Source: Acidimicrobiia bacterium (GTDB taxonomy: Bacteria; Actinomycetota; Acidimicrobiia; Acidimicrobiales; Bin134). Taken from it: DNA of 61,336 nucleotides. The stretch spans positions 1 to 61,336 of the forward strand of contig JAJEGM010000057.1 of assembly GCA_022819825.1 (NCBI GenBank), given 5' to 3'. Below the pieces are notes generated by a model. The model did not search any database. It was not told the origin of the DNA and was given only the letters and a program-made list of their open reading frames with translations. Numbering within the stretch: position 1 is the stretch's first letter; each line of letters opens with the position of its first letter. The position numbers and the translations under genes were made by a program. This document shows, piece after piece, positions 1 to 8,485 of the stretch.

Positions 1-28
1 CCACGCCGCTGCACTACCTTCAACCACC

Positions 29-83
29 GGGGGCCTCCCGTCTCTTGGACTATGTGTCAGTCACAAGAATCGGCGAGGCCCCC
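29..83. repeat. 9-bp inverted repeat near left edge
   Basis: GGGGGCCTC (29-37) is the exact reverse complement of GAGGCCCCC (75-83), with a 37-nt spacer; CCACC just outside the left arm can also pair with GGTGG about 10 nt beyond the right arm. It lies downstream of the minus-strand amidohydrolase, so it could help end that transcript, but there is no U-tract. No gene is recognised in positions 1-147. Confidence 0.35.
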
Positions 84-147
84 ACCCTCAGTGGTGGACC
101 CCCAAATCACCCTGGTCCCAGCTTCGACGCGAAGAGCCGCTTTAGCC

Positions 148-1356
148 CTACTTGCCCCAGAAAGCGGGGGAGGTGGCGTCTTTGGGGATGTCGCTCAGGG
201 GCTCGGCGATCTCGGCCACCGTCGGGCCGTGCTCGGCGGCGAGGGGGGCCAGGGCGTCGAGATCGAAGTTGTACACCTCGGCGGCGTTGCCGGCCAGGAT
301 GCGGCGCATCGACTCCTCGTCGCGGTCGTGAAGGGCGAAGCGGATGCCCTCGCGGCTGTAGGGGTAGGTGCCCTCCACGTGGGGGTAGTCCGAACCCCAC
401 ATCACCTTGTGGTCGCCCACCCTGTCGAGCAGGCGCATCTCGTTGGGGCCGGGGAAGCTGATGCCGATCCAGATGTTGCGATCGAAGTAGAAGCTGGGCT
501 TCTCGGGCAGCACCGAGTCGGCGGAGAAGCCGAGCTCGCCGGTGCGCCCGGTCATCGACATCTGGGCGTGGAGGCCGTCGAGGCGGCGCAGGATCTCGGG
601 CACCCAGCCGAAGCCCTGCTCGGTGAACACCGCCTTGAGGCCGGGGTAGCGCTCGAACACCCCGCCCATGATGAGGTGCCACATGGAGCGATTGGAGAAG
701 AACGGGGTCTCGATCACGAACATCGGACCGGCCGCGGGGGAGTCGCCGTAGTCGGGCATCCCGGTGCCGCCCGAGTGCAGGGTCATCACCACGTCGTGCT
801 CCTCGCACGCCGCCCACACCGGGTCGTAGCGGGGGTGGAACAGCGGGGGCAGGTCGGAGTTGGGGGCGATGCTGGGAATCAGCGCCCCGCCCCGCAGGTT
901 GTGCTCGGCGATCCACTTCACGTCGGCCACGGCCTCGTCGATGTCGTTCAGGAATATCTGGCCGATGCCCGCTCGGCGCTCGGGATACTCGGCGCAGAAG
1001 TCGGCCAGCCAGCGGTTGTGGGCCCGGATGCCGGCCAGGCGTCGGGGGAGGTCCTTGTCGGTGGGCTGGGGGGCGATAAGCGTGCCGGTGGGGAAGAAGG
1101 GGGGCACGGTGTTGGGGAAGGTGATCTCGGCCACCACCCCGTCGGTGTGCTGTTCGGAGATGCGGCGGTCGTTGTCCCAGTTGCGGGACCGGCCGTCGTC
1201 TTGCAGGTCGCGGAACGGGTTGCGGTACTTGCCCCGCCAGGCGTCGAACTCGTCGTGCCAGCTTGACTCCAAGTACTCCCGATACGTCTTGTGATTGGCT
1301 CCGGCGTGGCAGTCGGAGGAGATGATCGTGTAGCGGTCTTCGGTGGCGGTGGTCAC
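148..1356 (-). CDS. Amidohydrolase family protein (metal-dependent TIM-barrel hydrolase, amidohydrolase_2 type)
   Basis: The 402-residue product is a predicted cytoplasmic metal-dependent hydrolase or decarboxylase of the amidohydrolase_2 (ACMSD-like) superfamily. The N-terminal strand has Asp15-Cys-His17 in place of the classical HxH pair. A C-terminal MWGSDYPHVE segment supplies the conserved catalytic Asp-Tyr-Pro-His signature. Length is normal for the family. The GTG start at 1356 is chosen because a TAGCCT hexamer lies 7 nt upstream, the leaderless pattern seen across this window. An acyl-CoA ligase lies just upstream on the same strand, 35 bp away, but the promoter suggests separate transcription. 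Two further paralogues occur at 14542 and 18984. The substrate cannot be read from sequence; a carboxylated aromatic or an amide/lactone ring is typical of the family. Confidence 0.85.
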   Translation of the reverse strand: MTTATEDRYTIISSDCHAGANHKTYREYLESSWHDEFDAWRGKYRNPFRDLQDDGRSRNWDNDRRISEQHTDGVVAEITFPNTVPPFFPTGTLIAPQPTDKDLPRRLAGIRAHNRWLADFCAEYPERRAGIGQIFLNDIDEAVADVKWIAEHNLRGGALIPSIAPNSDLPPLFHPRYDPVWAACEEHDVVMTLHSGGTGMPDYGDSPAAGPMFVIETPFFSNRSMWHLIMGGVFERYPGLKAVFTEQGFGWVPEILRRLDGLHAQMSMTGRTGELGFSADSVLPEKPSFYFDRNIWIGISFPGPNEMRLLDRVGDHKVMWGSDYPHVEGTYPYSREGIRFALHDRDEESMRRILAGNAAEVYNFDLDALAPLAAEHGPTVAEIAEPLSDIPKDATSPAFWGK

Positions 1357-1369
1357 GTAGGAAAGGCTA
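1357..1369 (-). promoter_or_regulatory. Putative leaderless -10 (TAGCCT-N7-GTG)
   Basis: TAGCCT (reverse complement of 1364-1369) sits 7 nt before the GTG at 1356, so a transcript starting at the usual distance from a -10 box would begin at or next to the start codon. Confidence 0.5.
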
Positions 1370-1391
1370 TCGGGCTGGCGGGTTCGGTCGC

Positions 1392-3080
1392 CTAGGGCGA
1401 CAGCAGTTCATCGCGGACTTGGCGCTTCAGATATTTGCCGGAGGCGTTGCGGGGGAGGGGGGTTTCTTGGAACCAGATGTGGGCGGGGATCTTGTAGGGG
1501 GCGAGGCGGCCGTCAAGGTGGGCTCGCAGTCCGGCAGCGTCTAGGTCGCGGCCGGGGCGCAGCACCACGGCGGTGCCAGGTACCTCGCCGAGGCGCTCGT
1601 CGGGCACCGCGAACACGATGGCCTCGGCTACTGCGTCGTGCTGGTAGATGGCGTTCTCCACCTCGGCGCAGGCGATGTTCTCGCCGCCCCGGATCACCAG
1701 GTCTTTGGCCCGGTCCACAATGGCGATGAACCCGTCCTCGTCGATCACCGCCACATCGCCGGTGTGCAGCCAGCCGTCGACGATGGCCTCGGCGGTGGCC
1801 TCCGGTTTGTTGAGGTAGCCCCGGATGACGATGGGGGAGCGCACCAGCAGCTCCCCCGGCTGCCCAGAGGGCAACTCGGTGCCGCGGTCGTCCACCACCT
1901 TGGCCTCGACGGTGGGCAGCGGCGGACCCACGGTGGTGGGCTTGCCTTTGTAGATCGGGCCGACGTTCATGGTGACCACGCCGCTGGTCTCGGTCAGGCC
2001 ATAGCCGGTGCCGGGGTTGCCGCTGGGGATCGACCGGGAGATCTTGTCCACCAGGTCGGGATGCAGCGGAGAGCCCCCGCCCCCCAGCGAGCCCAGGCTG
2101 GTGGTGTCGAAGCGGTCGAAGTCGGGGTGCAAGACGATCTCCCGGGACATAGCCGGCACTGCGGCCAGGGTGCTGGGCCTCTCGGCGTCGATGAGCTTGA
2201 GGGCCTCGGTGGCGTCCCAGCGGTACATGAGCACCAGCTTCCCGCCCACCGCGGTGGTGGGGTGCAGGTAGCAATTGCAGCCAGTGACGTGGAACAGCGG
2301 CACACATACCAGTCCGGCCGGCTGATCACGCTGGTCTCGGGCCATGGGCTCTTTTTGGTTGATCATTCCCAGGGCCATCGAATAAAAGCCCATGTTCATC
2401 ACGTTGTGTACCGCGGCCCGGTGGGTCATCACCGCCCCCTTGGGGAAGCCGGTGGTTCCCGAGGTGTAGAACACGCAAAGGTCGTCGTCGGGATCGATGG
2501 CCACGTCGGGCAGACCGGGCGGGTCGGGGTCGGCCACCGTGTCGGACCAGCGGATTACCTCGGGTGGCAGTTCCTCGTCGCACCGGGTTATCACCACCGG
2601 CATCTCTGGCCGGTCGTCGAGTGAAGCCAGGCGCTCCCAGCGCTCGCCGTCGATCACCAGCACTTTGGGCGCGCTGTCGTCGAGGCCGTAGGCCATTTCC
2701 GCGGCGGTCCACCAGGCGTTCATGCCCACTACCACCGCACCCATCGACACCACCGCCCAGTAGGAGATGATCCACTCGGGGTAATTGCGCATGGAGATGG
2801 CCACCCGGTCGCCCGGACCCACCCCGCCGTGCTCGGCCAACCACGCGGCCAGGGCTCGCACTTGGCGATGCGCTACGGCGTACGACATGCGCTCGTCTCG
2901 GTAGACCAAATAGTCAGCCTCTCCGTGGGCCGCGGTGCCGGCGAACAAGTCCCGCAGCGAACCGGGAGCGTTGTCAAAAACCCGCATGGGGATGCCGTTG
3001 ACTCCTTGGATCGACCAAGCGAATAGCGCGCCTGGCGCGGTGAGCTGGGCGGCGGCGTCGTTCCAGGCGGTGAGGGTCAT
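1392..3080 (-). CDS. AMP-dependent acyl-CoA synthetase/ligase
   Basis: The 562-residue product belongs to the ANL adenylating enzymes, which make an acyl-AMP and then an acyl-CoA thioester in the cytoplasm. Visible motifs are the phosphate-binding loop YTSGTTGFPKGA (about 205-216), the GYGLTET adenine-binding motif, a GWLHTGDVA hinge-region motif, and the C-terminal PRNASGK with the catalytic lysine near 549. Length matches medium/long-chain or aromatic acid ligases. The ATG at 3080 overlaps the TAA of the upstream serine-hydrolase gene by one base (TAATG), implying translational coupling. The acid substrate is not evident; next to an amidohydrolase it may activate a released carboxylic acid (inference). 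Confidence 0.93.
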   Translation of the reverse strand: MTLTAWNDAAAQLTAPGALFAWSIQGVNGIPMRVFDNAPGSLRDLFAGTAAHGEADYLVYRDERMSYAVAHRQVRALAAWLAEHGGVGPGDRVAISMRNYPEWIISYWAVVSMGAVVVGMNAWWTAAEMAYGLDDSAPKVLVIDGERWERLASLDDRPEMPVVITRCDEELPPEVIRWSDTVADPDPPGLPDVAIDPDDDLCVFYTSGTTGFPKGAVMTHRAAVHNVMNMGFYSMALGMINQKEPMARDQRDQPAGLVCVPLFHVTGCNCYLHPTTAVGGKLVLMYRWDATEALKLIDAERPSTLAAVPAMSREIVLHPDFDRFDTTSLGSLGGGGSPLHPDLVDKISRSIPSGNPGTGYGLTETSGVVTMNVGPIYKGKPTTVGPPLPTVEAKVVDDRGTELPSGQPGELLVRSPIVIRGYLNKPEATAEAIVDGWLHTGDVAVIDEDGFIAIVDRAKDLVIRGGENIACAEVENAIYQHDAVAEAIVFAVPDERLGEVPGTAVVLRPGRDLDAAGLRAHLDGRLAPYKIPAHIWFQETPLPRNASGKYLKRQVRDELLSP

Positions 3081-4498
3081 TAGCCAGCTAGTCCCCAGCT
3101 CTCCATCAGGATCGGGAGCAGGGCGTCGATGAACTCGTCCATATCGGGGTCGGGAGGCAAGACGTTGGCCGTTGCGGCCAGCGTCAGATCCAATTCGGGG
3201 ATGTAGAGCGCGCGGGTGCGGAATGCCGGGGTGCCGCCGCCGTGGCTGTAGGCCAGCAGGCCGCCGATGTCGTCTATCCCCACACCGAGGCCGTACCCGG
3301 GATTGACCCCCGCAGAGGTCATCTCAGTCAGCGACTCATCGCTTATCAGCCCTCCGGTGAACAGCCCCCGGAACATCGTCGGGACGTCGCCGATGAGGGT
3401 TTCAATTCCACCGCCTGTCCAGCCGGCCGTCTGCAAGAACTCCTGGGGGTAGTCGTCGGTGGAGAGGTAGTCGTTGCCCATGAAGCTGTACCGGGCGCCG
3501 TCGGGAACTCTTGTCAGCGATGTGAACGCGGAGTACAGGAGCCCTCCGTTGTAGCTGTCGATCACCGGAACGGGCGGAAGCTCATTGGGGGGCAGATAGG
3601 TGTTCTCCAAGCCCAGCGGCTCCAGCACGCGGGACCTGATCTCAACGTCGGCGGGATTGCCGGTGACCGCCTCGATGATCATCCCCGCGATGACATGTCC
3701 GGCGGTGCTGTAGTTGTACTCGGTTTCGAACTCGGCCACCGGCCCGTAGTTGGTGGTGAACCGCACGATCTCCTCGGGGGCGATGGGCACGCCCAGTCGG
3801 GCGGAGCCCAGCACGAAGAACCCCGGGTCGAAGGCGTACTCCACGAAACCGGTGGTGTGTCCCAAGAGATGCCGGAGGGTGATTTGGGGACCGTGCTCAT
3901 ATTTGCCGTACCAGTCGTCGCCCAGATAGGCGGTAACCGGAGTGTCCAAGTCGACGAGGCCTTCATCCACCATCGACAGCACCGCGACGGTGGTGACCGG
4001 CTTGGTCACCGAGCCGATGCGGACGTAATCGCCCGGAGTTATGGGCTCTTGGGTACCGAGATCACTCACGCCCCATCCGAACGTCCACGGGTCCTCGCCT
4101 CCCCGGGCTACGGCCAGCACCAGGCCGGGGATTCGGGCATTCTCCATCCAGCCGGCTGCCGCAGCCTCGATGGCGGCGATGTCGAGCCCTGACGGGTGCG
4201 TTTCGGGTGCGGGAGCGGGCGTGGCCTCGGGGGTCGGCTCAGCAGTGGGCTCTGGTTCGGGTGTGGCCTCGGGTGCGGGATCTGGGGTCGGTGCCGACGT
4301 GGCCTCGGGGGTGGGCTCTGGTTCGGGTGTGGCCTCAGGCGCAGGGGGCTGGGTGGGGGCGGGCGTGGCCTCGGCGGTAGTGGTGGCCACCGGTGCTGGT
4401 TCGGTGGTTCCTTCGTCGTCGTTCCCGCAGGCGCCAGCCAGCAGCGCCAGAACCAGCAACAACGCCCAGCACAGCCTGGCGGCAGAAGATCGCATCAT
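3080..4498 (-). CDS. Beta-lactamase class C-like serine hydrolase, lipoprotein with Pro/Thr/Glu-rich linker
   Basis: The 472-residue product begins with a lipoprotein-type signal peptide ending LLAGAC (Cys24). Residues about 33-101 form a low-complexity linker rich in Pro, Thr, Glu and Ala. The rest is a penicillin-binding-protein/class C beta-lactamase fold with the nucleophile motif S163-V-T-K166, a YNYST motif where many relatives have YSN, and a HGGG segment replacing the KTG box. It is likely tethered outside the membrane and acts as an esterase, D-aminopeptidase or transpeptidase-like enzyme. Start at the first of two ATGs (4498), 6 nt after TAGCCT. It is coupled to the downstream acyl-CoA ligase by TAATG. 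The altered YxN motif argues against a true beta-lactamase. Confidence 0.85.
   Translation of the reverse strand: MMRSSAARLCWALLLVLALLAGACGNDDEGTTEPAPVATTTAEATPAPTQPPAPEATPEPEPTPEATSAPTPDPAPEATPEPEPTAEPTPEATPAPAPETHPSGLDIAAIEAAAAGWMENARIPGLVLAVARGGEDPWTFGWGVSDLGTQEPITPGDYVRIGSVTKPVTTVAVLSMVDEGLVDLDTPVTAYLGDDWYGKYEHGPQITLRHLLGHTTGFVEYAFDPGFFVLGSARLGVPIAPEEIVRFTTNYGPVAEFETEYNYSTAGHVIAGMIIEAVTGNPADVEIRSRVLEPLGLENTYLPPNELPPVPVIDSYNGGLLYSAFTSLTRVPDGARYSFMGNDYLSTDDYPQEFLQTAGWTGGGIETLIGDVPTMFRGLFTGGLISDESLTEMTSAGVNPGYGLGVGIDDIGGLLAYSHGGGTPAFRTRALYIPELDLTLAATANVLPPDPDMDEFIDALLPILMESWGLAG
4196..4402 (-). repeat. Imperfect in-frame repeats encoding the Pro/Thr/Glu linker
   Basis: The DNA repeats units of the type GTGGCCTCGGGGGTGGGCTC with variations, encoding recurring PEATPEPEPTPEAT-like peptides in the lipoprotein at 3080-4498. 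It looks like a repeat-expanded surface linker that may vary in length between strains. Confidence 0.6.
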
Positions 4499-4519
4499 CG
4501 TGTCAGGCTACGCTGCGGC
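4499..4519. promoter_or_regulatory. Overlapping divergent -10 elements
   Basis: Within 21 bp, TAGCCT on the minus strand (4505-4510, 6 nt before ATG 4498) overlaps TACGCT on the plus strand (4509-4514, 5 nt before ATG 4520). The two hexamers share two base pairs, so RNA polymerase could not open both at once. Confidence 0.5.
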
Positions 4520-4990
4520 ATGGCCAAAATGCGCTTCAACCACATGGAACTGACGCTTCCCTTGGGTACCTTGACCGACGACTACCGGGCTGAGGTGCGC
4601 GAGTTCTATGGCGATGTCTTCGGCTGGACCGCCACCGACACCCAAATCCTCAAGCAGACCGCGCTGCTGCTGTCCACCGATCCGGCCACCAGCCAGTTCA
4701 TCCTGCTGGCCGAGCACAAGGAGCCCATGGCCCCGCCGCCGTTCGATCATCTCGGCCTGCTGTTCGACACCCGGGAAGAGGTAGATACGTGTCTGGCCAA
4801 GTGTGAGGCCTGGCAGGAGAAGGATCCCCGGGTGGAGATCAAGCGCTACAACGACCTGGTAATGCCCACCGTGACCGTGCACGCCTTCTACGTGCGCCAT
4901 CTGCTGCCCATCCATTTGGATGTGCAATGCATGGAGCGGCCCGAGGGAGTGGCGGCGCCGTCGGGCCGCTGGGTTTGGGTTGAGGACTGA
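4520..4990 (+). CDS. VOC-superfamily (glyoxalase/dioxygenase-fold) protein
   Basis: The 156-residue protein has the paired beta-alpha-beta-beta-beta pattern of the vicinal oxygen chelate fold: an opening HMELTLPLG strand, FYGDVFGW, a central FDHLGLLFD strand, and a final HLDVQCMER strand. Such proteins bind a divalent metal and act on dioxygenase, glyoxalase or isomerase substrates. The ATG at 4520 is chosen because TACGCT lies 5 nt upstream and because residues encoded further upstream are antisense to the lipoprotein linker. The TGA overlaps the ATG of the metallo-beta-lactamase-fold gene (TGATG), so the two are probably co-translated. Substrate unknown. Confidence 0.75.
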   Translation: MAKMRFNHMELTLPLGTLTDDYRAEVREFYGDVFGWTATDTQILKQTALLLSTDPATSQFILLAEHKEPMAPPPFDHLGLLFDTREEVDTCLAKCEAWQEKDPRVEIKRYNDLVMPTVTVHAFYVRHLLPIHLDVQCMERPEGVAAPSGRWVWVED

Positions 4991-6231
4991 TGGCTGACGA
5001 GCGGGTCTCGGAGCTGATTGGTAGGGACGGCCCCGAGACAGCAAACGAGGTAGCCGACCGGATTTGGATGGCGGAGGGCACGGCCAACGCCTACAAGGTG
5101 GCCACCCCAGAGGGCAGCGTGATGATCGACGCCGGACTGGCCGGCGACGCCCGCCGCTTCCATCGCCAGCTTTCGGCCGCTCCCGGCAACCCGGTGCGCT
5201 ACATCGTGCTCACGCACGCCCACGAGGATCACATCGGCGGCCACCGGCTCTGGTCGCGAGAAGGAGCACAGGTGGTGGCTCACCGGCTGTGCCTTCAGCG
5301 CGATGAGCAGTATCGCCAGCTGACCCAGTTCCGGGTGGATCGGGCCAAGATTTTGTGGGGAGCGGCCATGAACCTCCGCACCGAATCCGGCCGGGTTGAG
5401 CCCACTCCGCCGATAGAGGCCGACATCGTGGTCGACCGCTCCCACACCCTCGAGGTGGGCGATCTCACCTTCGAGGTGATGCATACCCCTGGCGCGGAGG
5501 GTCCCGACGGGCTCACGGTGTGGGTTCCTGAGCTGCGGGCAGCCTTCGTAGGCGACCTTTGGGGCCCGATCATCGACGCCTTCCCCAACCTGTTCACCTT
5601 GAGGGGCGAGCCCTACCGCGATGCTCAGCAGTACATGGAGTCGCTGCGCGAGGTCCGCGATCTGGAGCCGGAGATCGCCCTGGCCGGGCATTTCGAGCCG
5701 GTGGTGGGCCAGGAGCAGGTCAAAGAGGTGCTCACCCGGATGCACGATGGGGTGGAGTGGGTGTGGGATCGGGTGATCGACGGGATGAACGAGGGCAAAG
5801 ACCCCTTCACGCTCATGAGGGAGATCCGCCTGCCCGACGATTCTCCCTTGAACGAGACCTACGGTCGGGTGGATTGGGGCGTTCGGGCCATCTGGGAAGG
5901 ACTGGCCGGATGGTTTACCTATCAGTCCACCGCTGAGCTCTATGCCACGCAGCCTGAGGCGGTCTACCCCGATGTAGTGGACTTGGCCGGGGCCGATGCC
6001 CTGGTGGCCCGCTCGCAACAACGACTGGATGCCGGTGAGCTGCTCGAAGCCATGCACCTGGCCGACATGGTTCTGGCTGTGGATACTGCCCACGTTGAGG
6101 CGCTGTCAGTCAAGCTCGCTGCCCTTCAAGCGATGGCGGAGCAATTCGGCCTGCGCAATTTCCAGGAGGTCGGGTGGTATCGGTCTGAGATCGCCCGAGT
6201 AGAGCAGGAATTGGAAGCGGCACAGTCGTGA
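4990..6231 (+). CDS. Metallo-beta-lactamase-fold hydrolase with alkylsulfatase-like dimerisation region
   Basis: The 413-residue protein carries the MBL zinc motif T75-H-A-H78-E-D80-H81, followed by MHTPGAEGPD, a GDLWGP segment with the bridging Asp, and AGHFEP, a later His. Residues after about 250 (VHWVWD-like and LAGADALVARSQQ segments) resemble the alkyl sulfatase dimerisation domain. Relatives hydrolyse sulfate esters or thioesters/lactones. The gene overlaps the VOC gene by one base and is followed after 28 bp by an alcohol dehydrogenase, consistent with a pathway that hydrolyses an ester and oxidises the alcohol (inference). No signal peptide is visible, so it is likely cytoplasmic. 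Confidence 0.85.
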   Translation: MADERVSELIGRDGPETANEVADRIWMAEGTANAYKVATPEGSVMIDAGLAGDARRFHRQLSAAPGNPVRYIVLTHAHEDHIGGHRLWSREGAQVVAHRLCLQRDEQYRQLTQFRVDRAKILWGAAMNLRTESGRVEPTPPIEADIVVDRSHTLEVGDLTFEVMHTPGAEGPDGLTVWVPELRAAFVGDLWGPIIDAFPNLFTLRGEPYRDAQQYMESLREVRDLEPEIALAGHFEPVVGQEQVKEVLTRMHDGVEWVWDRVIDGMNEGKDPFTLMREIRLPDDSPLNETYGRVDWGVRAIWEGLAGWFTYQSTAELYATQPEAVYPDVVDLAGADALVARSQQRLDAGELLEAMHLADMVLAVDTAHVEALSVKLAALQAMAEQFGLRNFQEVGWYRSEIARVEQELEAAQS

Positions 6232-6259
6232 CCACCCGTCGGAGGGGAGACAGAACCTG

Positions 6260-7267
6260 ATGAGGGCTGCGGTCATCGCCGAGGACAGGACGCTGGAAGT
6301 AGCCCGGGTGGACGACCCTGCGCCGGGGCCGGGGGAACTGGTGTTGGCCGTGAAGGGATGCGGCATCTGCGGGTCGGACCTGAAGGTTGTCGACCACCTG
6401 CCCATCGGCTACACCATGGGCCACGAGTTCTCCGGAGAGGTAGTGGCGGTGGGCGCCGACCCGGTGGGGGACTGGAAGGCTGGCGATGCGGTTTGCGCTT
6501 TGCCTCTGGTGGGGTGTGGGAGCTGCCAGTTCTGCTGGGACACACTGCCGGTCCACTGCCCCCACTCGGAGATGATCGGGACGGGTGTCCGACCCGGGGC
6601 CTACGCCGAGTATGTGACCGTGTCCAGCGCCCAGACGTTCCGCCTGCCGGAGAGTTGCGGCTACGACGTGGGCGCGTTGGTGGAGCCCCTGGCCGTGGGA
6701 CTGCACGCGGTTGACACCGCGGGCATTGCCCCCGGCGACAACGTGCTCATTGTGGGAGCCGGACCGGTGGGCCTGGCCGTCGCCCTGTGGAGCCGACACG
6801 TCGGGGCTCGCAACGTGGTGGTCAGCGATCCGGTGGCCGTGCGCCGTGACTCCGCTTCAGACTTCGGGGCCACTGGGATCATCAACCCTGAAAACGAGGA
6901 ACTGGGGCCGGCCTTCGAGCGACTGTCGGGCGCTCCGCCCGACGTGGTGGTAGAGGCGGTGGGCAAACCGGGCATCATCCAAACCTGCATCGAGGCGGCC
7001 GGCCACCGAGGGCGGGTGGCGGTGGTGGGCATCTGCTCTGGACCCGACCCCATTATCCCGGTGTTCGCGTCGCTGAAGGAGCTGACCATGACCTTCCCCG
7101 TGTACTACCGCCATCAGGATTATGCCCACACTTTGGCCATGATCGAGCAGGACCGCATCAATCCGGCCCCGTTCATCACCCACACCGTGGATCTCGACGG
7201 CCTCCCTAGTGCTTTCGAGGCCATCAAATCGCCCACCGACCAGTGCAAAGTGATGGTTCGCCCCTAA
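6260..7267 (+). CDS. Zinc-dependent medium-chain alcohol dehydrogenase
   Basis: The 335-residue MDR enzyme shows the catalytic zinc site CGICGSD (Cys37), GHE (His55-Glu56) and a structural zinc cluster in GCGSCQFCWDTLPVHC. The Rossmann glycine motif is VGAGPVGLAVALW. It is predicted to oxidise an alcohol or polyol with NAD(P)+. The start ATG follows purine-rich GGAGGGGAGA, spaced somewhat far. It sits between the MBL-fold hydrolase and acyl-CoA dehydrogenase genes. A second MDR enzyme lies at 58664. The exact substrate (sorbitol/threonine-type or other) is not determinable. Confidence 0.9.
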   Translation: MRAAVIAEDRTLEVARVDDPAPGPGELVLAVKGCGICGSDLKVVDHLPIGYTMGHEFSGEVVAVGADPVGDWKAGDAVCALPLVGCGSCQFCWDTLPVHCPHSEMIGTGVRPGAYAEYVTVSSAQTFRLPESCGYDVGALVEPLAVGLHAVDTAGIAPGDNVLIVGAGPVGLAVALWSRHVGARNVVVSDPVAVRRDSASDFGATGIINPENEELGPAFERLSGAPPDVVVEAVGKPGIIQTCIEAAGHRGRVAVVGICSGPDPIIPVFASLKELTMTFPVYYRHQDYAHTLAMIEQDRINPAPFITHTVDLDGLPSAFEAIKSPTDQCKVMVRP

Positions 7268-7276
7268 CCTGTCCCC
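7265..7276 (+). promoter_or_regulatory. Putative -10 TAACCT embedded in upstream stop codon
   Basis: TAACCT (7265-7270) begins with the TAA stop of the alcohol dehydrogenase and lies 6 nt before the GTG at 7277, so an internal leaderless promoter for the acyl-CoA dehydrogenase is possible. Confidence 0.45.
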
Positions 7277-8485
7277 GTGGATTTCGGCGACACCCCCTCA
7301 GAAGCGGCGTTTCGGGCTGAGGCCCGGGCTTGGCTGGAGGCCAATGCCCCGGCCAAGGGCTCTTCTGAGGCGTTCGATCACATGAGCACTCCGGGACGGA
7401 ACCCAGAACTGGAAAGGGAGCTGGCTGATCGGGCTCGGGCCTGGCAGGCGAAGCTGGCCGACGGCGGCTGGGCCTGTTTGGACTGGCCGCCACAGTACGG
7501 GGGACGGGGTGCCTCCACGGTGGAAACAATCATCTTTGAGGAAGAGCAGAGCCGCTTCGGCATTTCTCGGTCGATCTTCATGGCCGCGCTGGACATGGCT
7601 GCTCCCACCCTCATGTCGTGGGGCACCGACGAGCAGAAGCAGAAATTCCTGAACCCCATCCGCAAGGGAGAAATGGTGTTCGCCCAGCTCTTCAGCGAGC
7701 CCAATGCCGGCTCCGATTTGGCTGGGCTCCAGACCAGGGCGGTCCGCGACGGCGACGAGTTCGTGGTCAACGGCCAGAAGGTGTGGAATTCCTATGCCCA
7801 TCTGGCTGATTGGGGCATTCTCTTGGCCCGCACCGATTCGGATGTGCCCAAGCACCAGGGTCTCACCTATTTCTTTGTGGAGATTGACAGCGAGGGCTTG
7901 GACCCGCGGCCGCTGCGCCAGATGACTGGCGGGGCCGAGTTCAACGAGACCTTCTTCGACAACGTGCGAATCCCGGTAGAGAACGTGATCGGCGGCGTCA
8001 ACAACGGTTGGGCGGTAGCCCAGACCACCCTCAACAGTGAGCGGGCCGCGGTGGGCGCCCAGACCTCGGTCGTGGATGTCCCCACATTGGTTGATCTGGC
8101 CAAACAGAAGAACCAGGCAGGCGATCCGGCGGTTCGCCAGGCACTGGCTGAAGCGTGGATCAGATCAGAGGTGCTGCGTTACCTGGGCATGAGGGTGTAC
8201 ACCGCGCTGAGCCAGGGCACAGAGATCGGGCCGGAAGCCTCGATCATGAAGATCCTGACCGGCGACCACATACGCGACACCAGCCAAACGGCCATGGAGC
8301 TGCTGGGACCGGAGGGGATGCTGAACGACGACGTCTGGGTGACGCGGATGGTCAGCCATTTCGCCCACAAGATCGGCGGTGGCACTCCGGAGATTCAGCG
8401 CAACGTGATCGGCGAGCGCATTCTGGGCCTTCCCCGCGAGCCTCGAGCCGACAAGGGCATTCCCTTCCGCGACCTTAAAGTGTGA
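7277..8485 (+). CDS. Acyl-CoA dehydrogenase
   Basis: The 402-residue flavoenzyme matches the acyl-CoA dehydrogenase family in length and layout: helical N-domain, FAD-binding beta-domain with FSEPNAGSDLAG and KVWNSYAHLADW, and C-terminal helical bundle ending in a GGGTPEIQRNVIGERILGLP segment typical of the FAD-contacting region. It introduces a trans-2 double bond into an acyl-CoA using FAD. A GTG start fits the leaderless spacing. Its TGA overlaps the GTG of the solute-binding protein by 4 nt (GTGA). Chain-length preference is unknown; the NxxTPEIQ ending is common in enzymes acting on branched, steroid side-chain or aromatic acyl-CoAs. Confidence 0.93.
   Translation: MDFGDTPSEAAFRAEARAWLEANAPAKGSSEAFDHMSTPGRNPELERELADRARAWQAKLADGGWACLDWPPQYGGRGASTVETIIFEEEQSRFGISRSIFMAALDMAAPTLMSWGTDEQKQKFLNPIRKGEMVFAQLFSEPNAGSDLAGLQTRAVRDGDEFVVNGQKVWNSYAHLADWGILLARTDSDVPKHQGLTYFFVEIDSEGLDPRPLRQMTGGAEFNETFFDNVRIPVENVIGGVNNGWAVAQTTLNSERAAVGAQTSVVDVPTLVDLAKQKNQAGDPAVRQALAEAWIRSEVLRYLGMRVYTALSQGTEIGPEASIMKILTGDHIRDTSQTAMELLGPEGMLNDDVWVTRMVSHFAHKIGGGTPEIQRNVIGERILGLPREPRADKGIPFRDLKV

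Noticed and set aside
52..1266. Long plus-strand open frame antisense to the first amidohydrolase
   Set aside because: Its translation is low-complexity Val/Gly/His-rich sequence typical of a GC-rich shadow; the minus frame has real motifs and a promoter.
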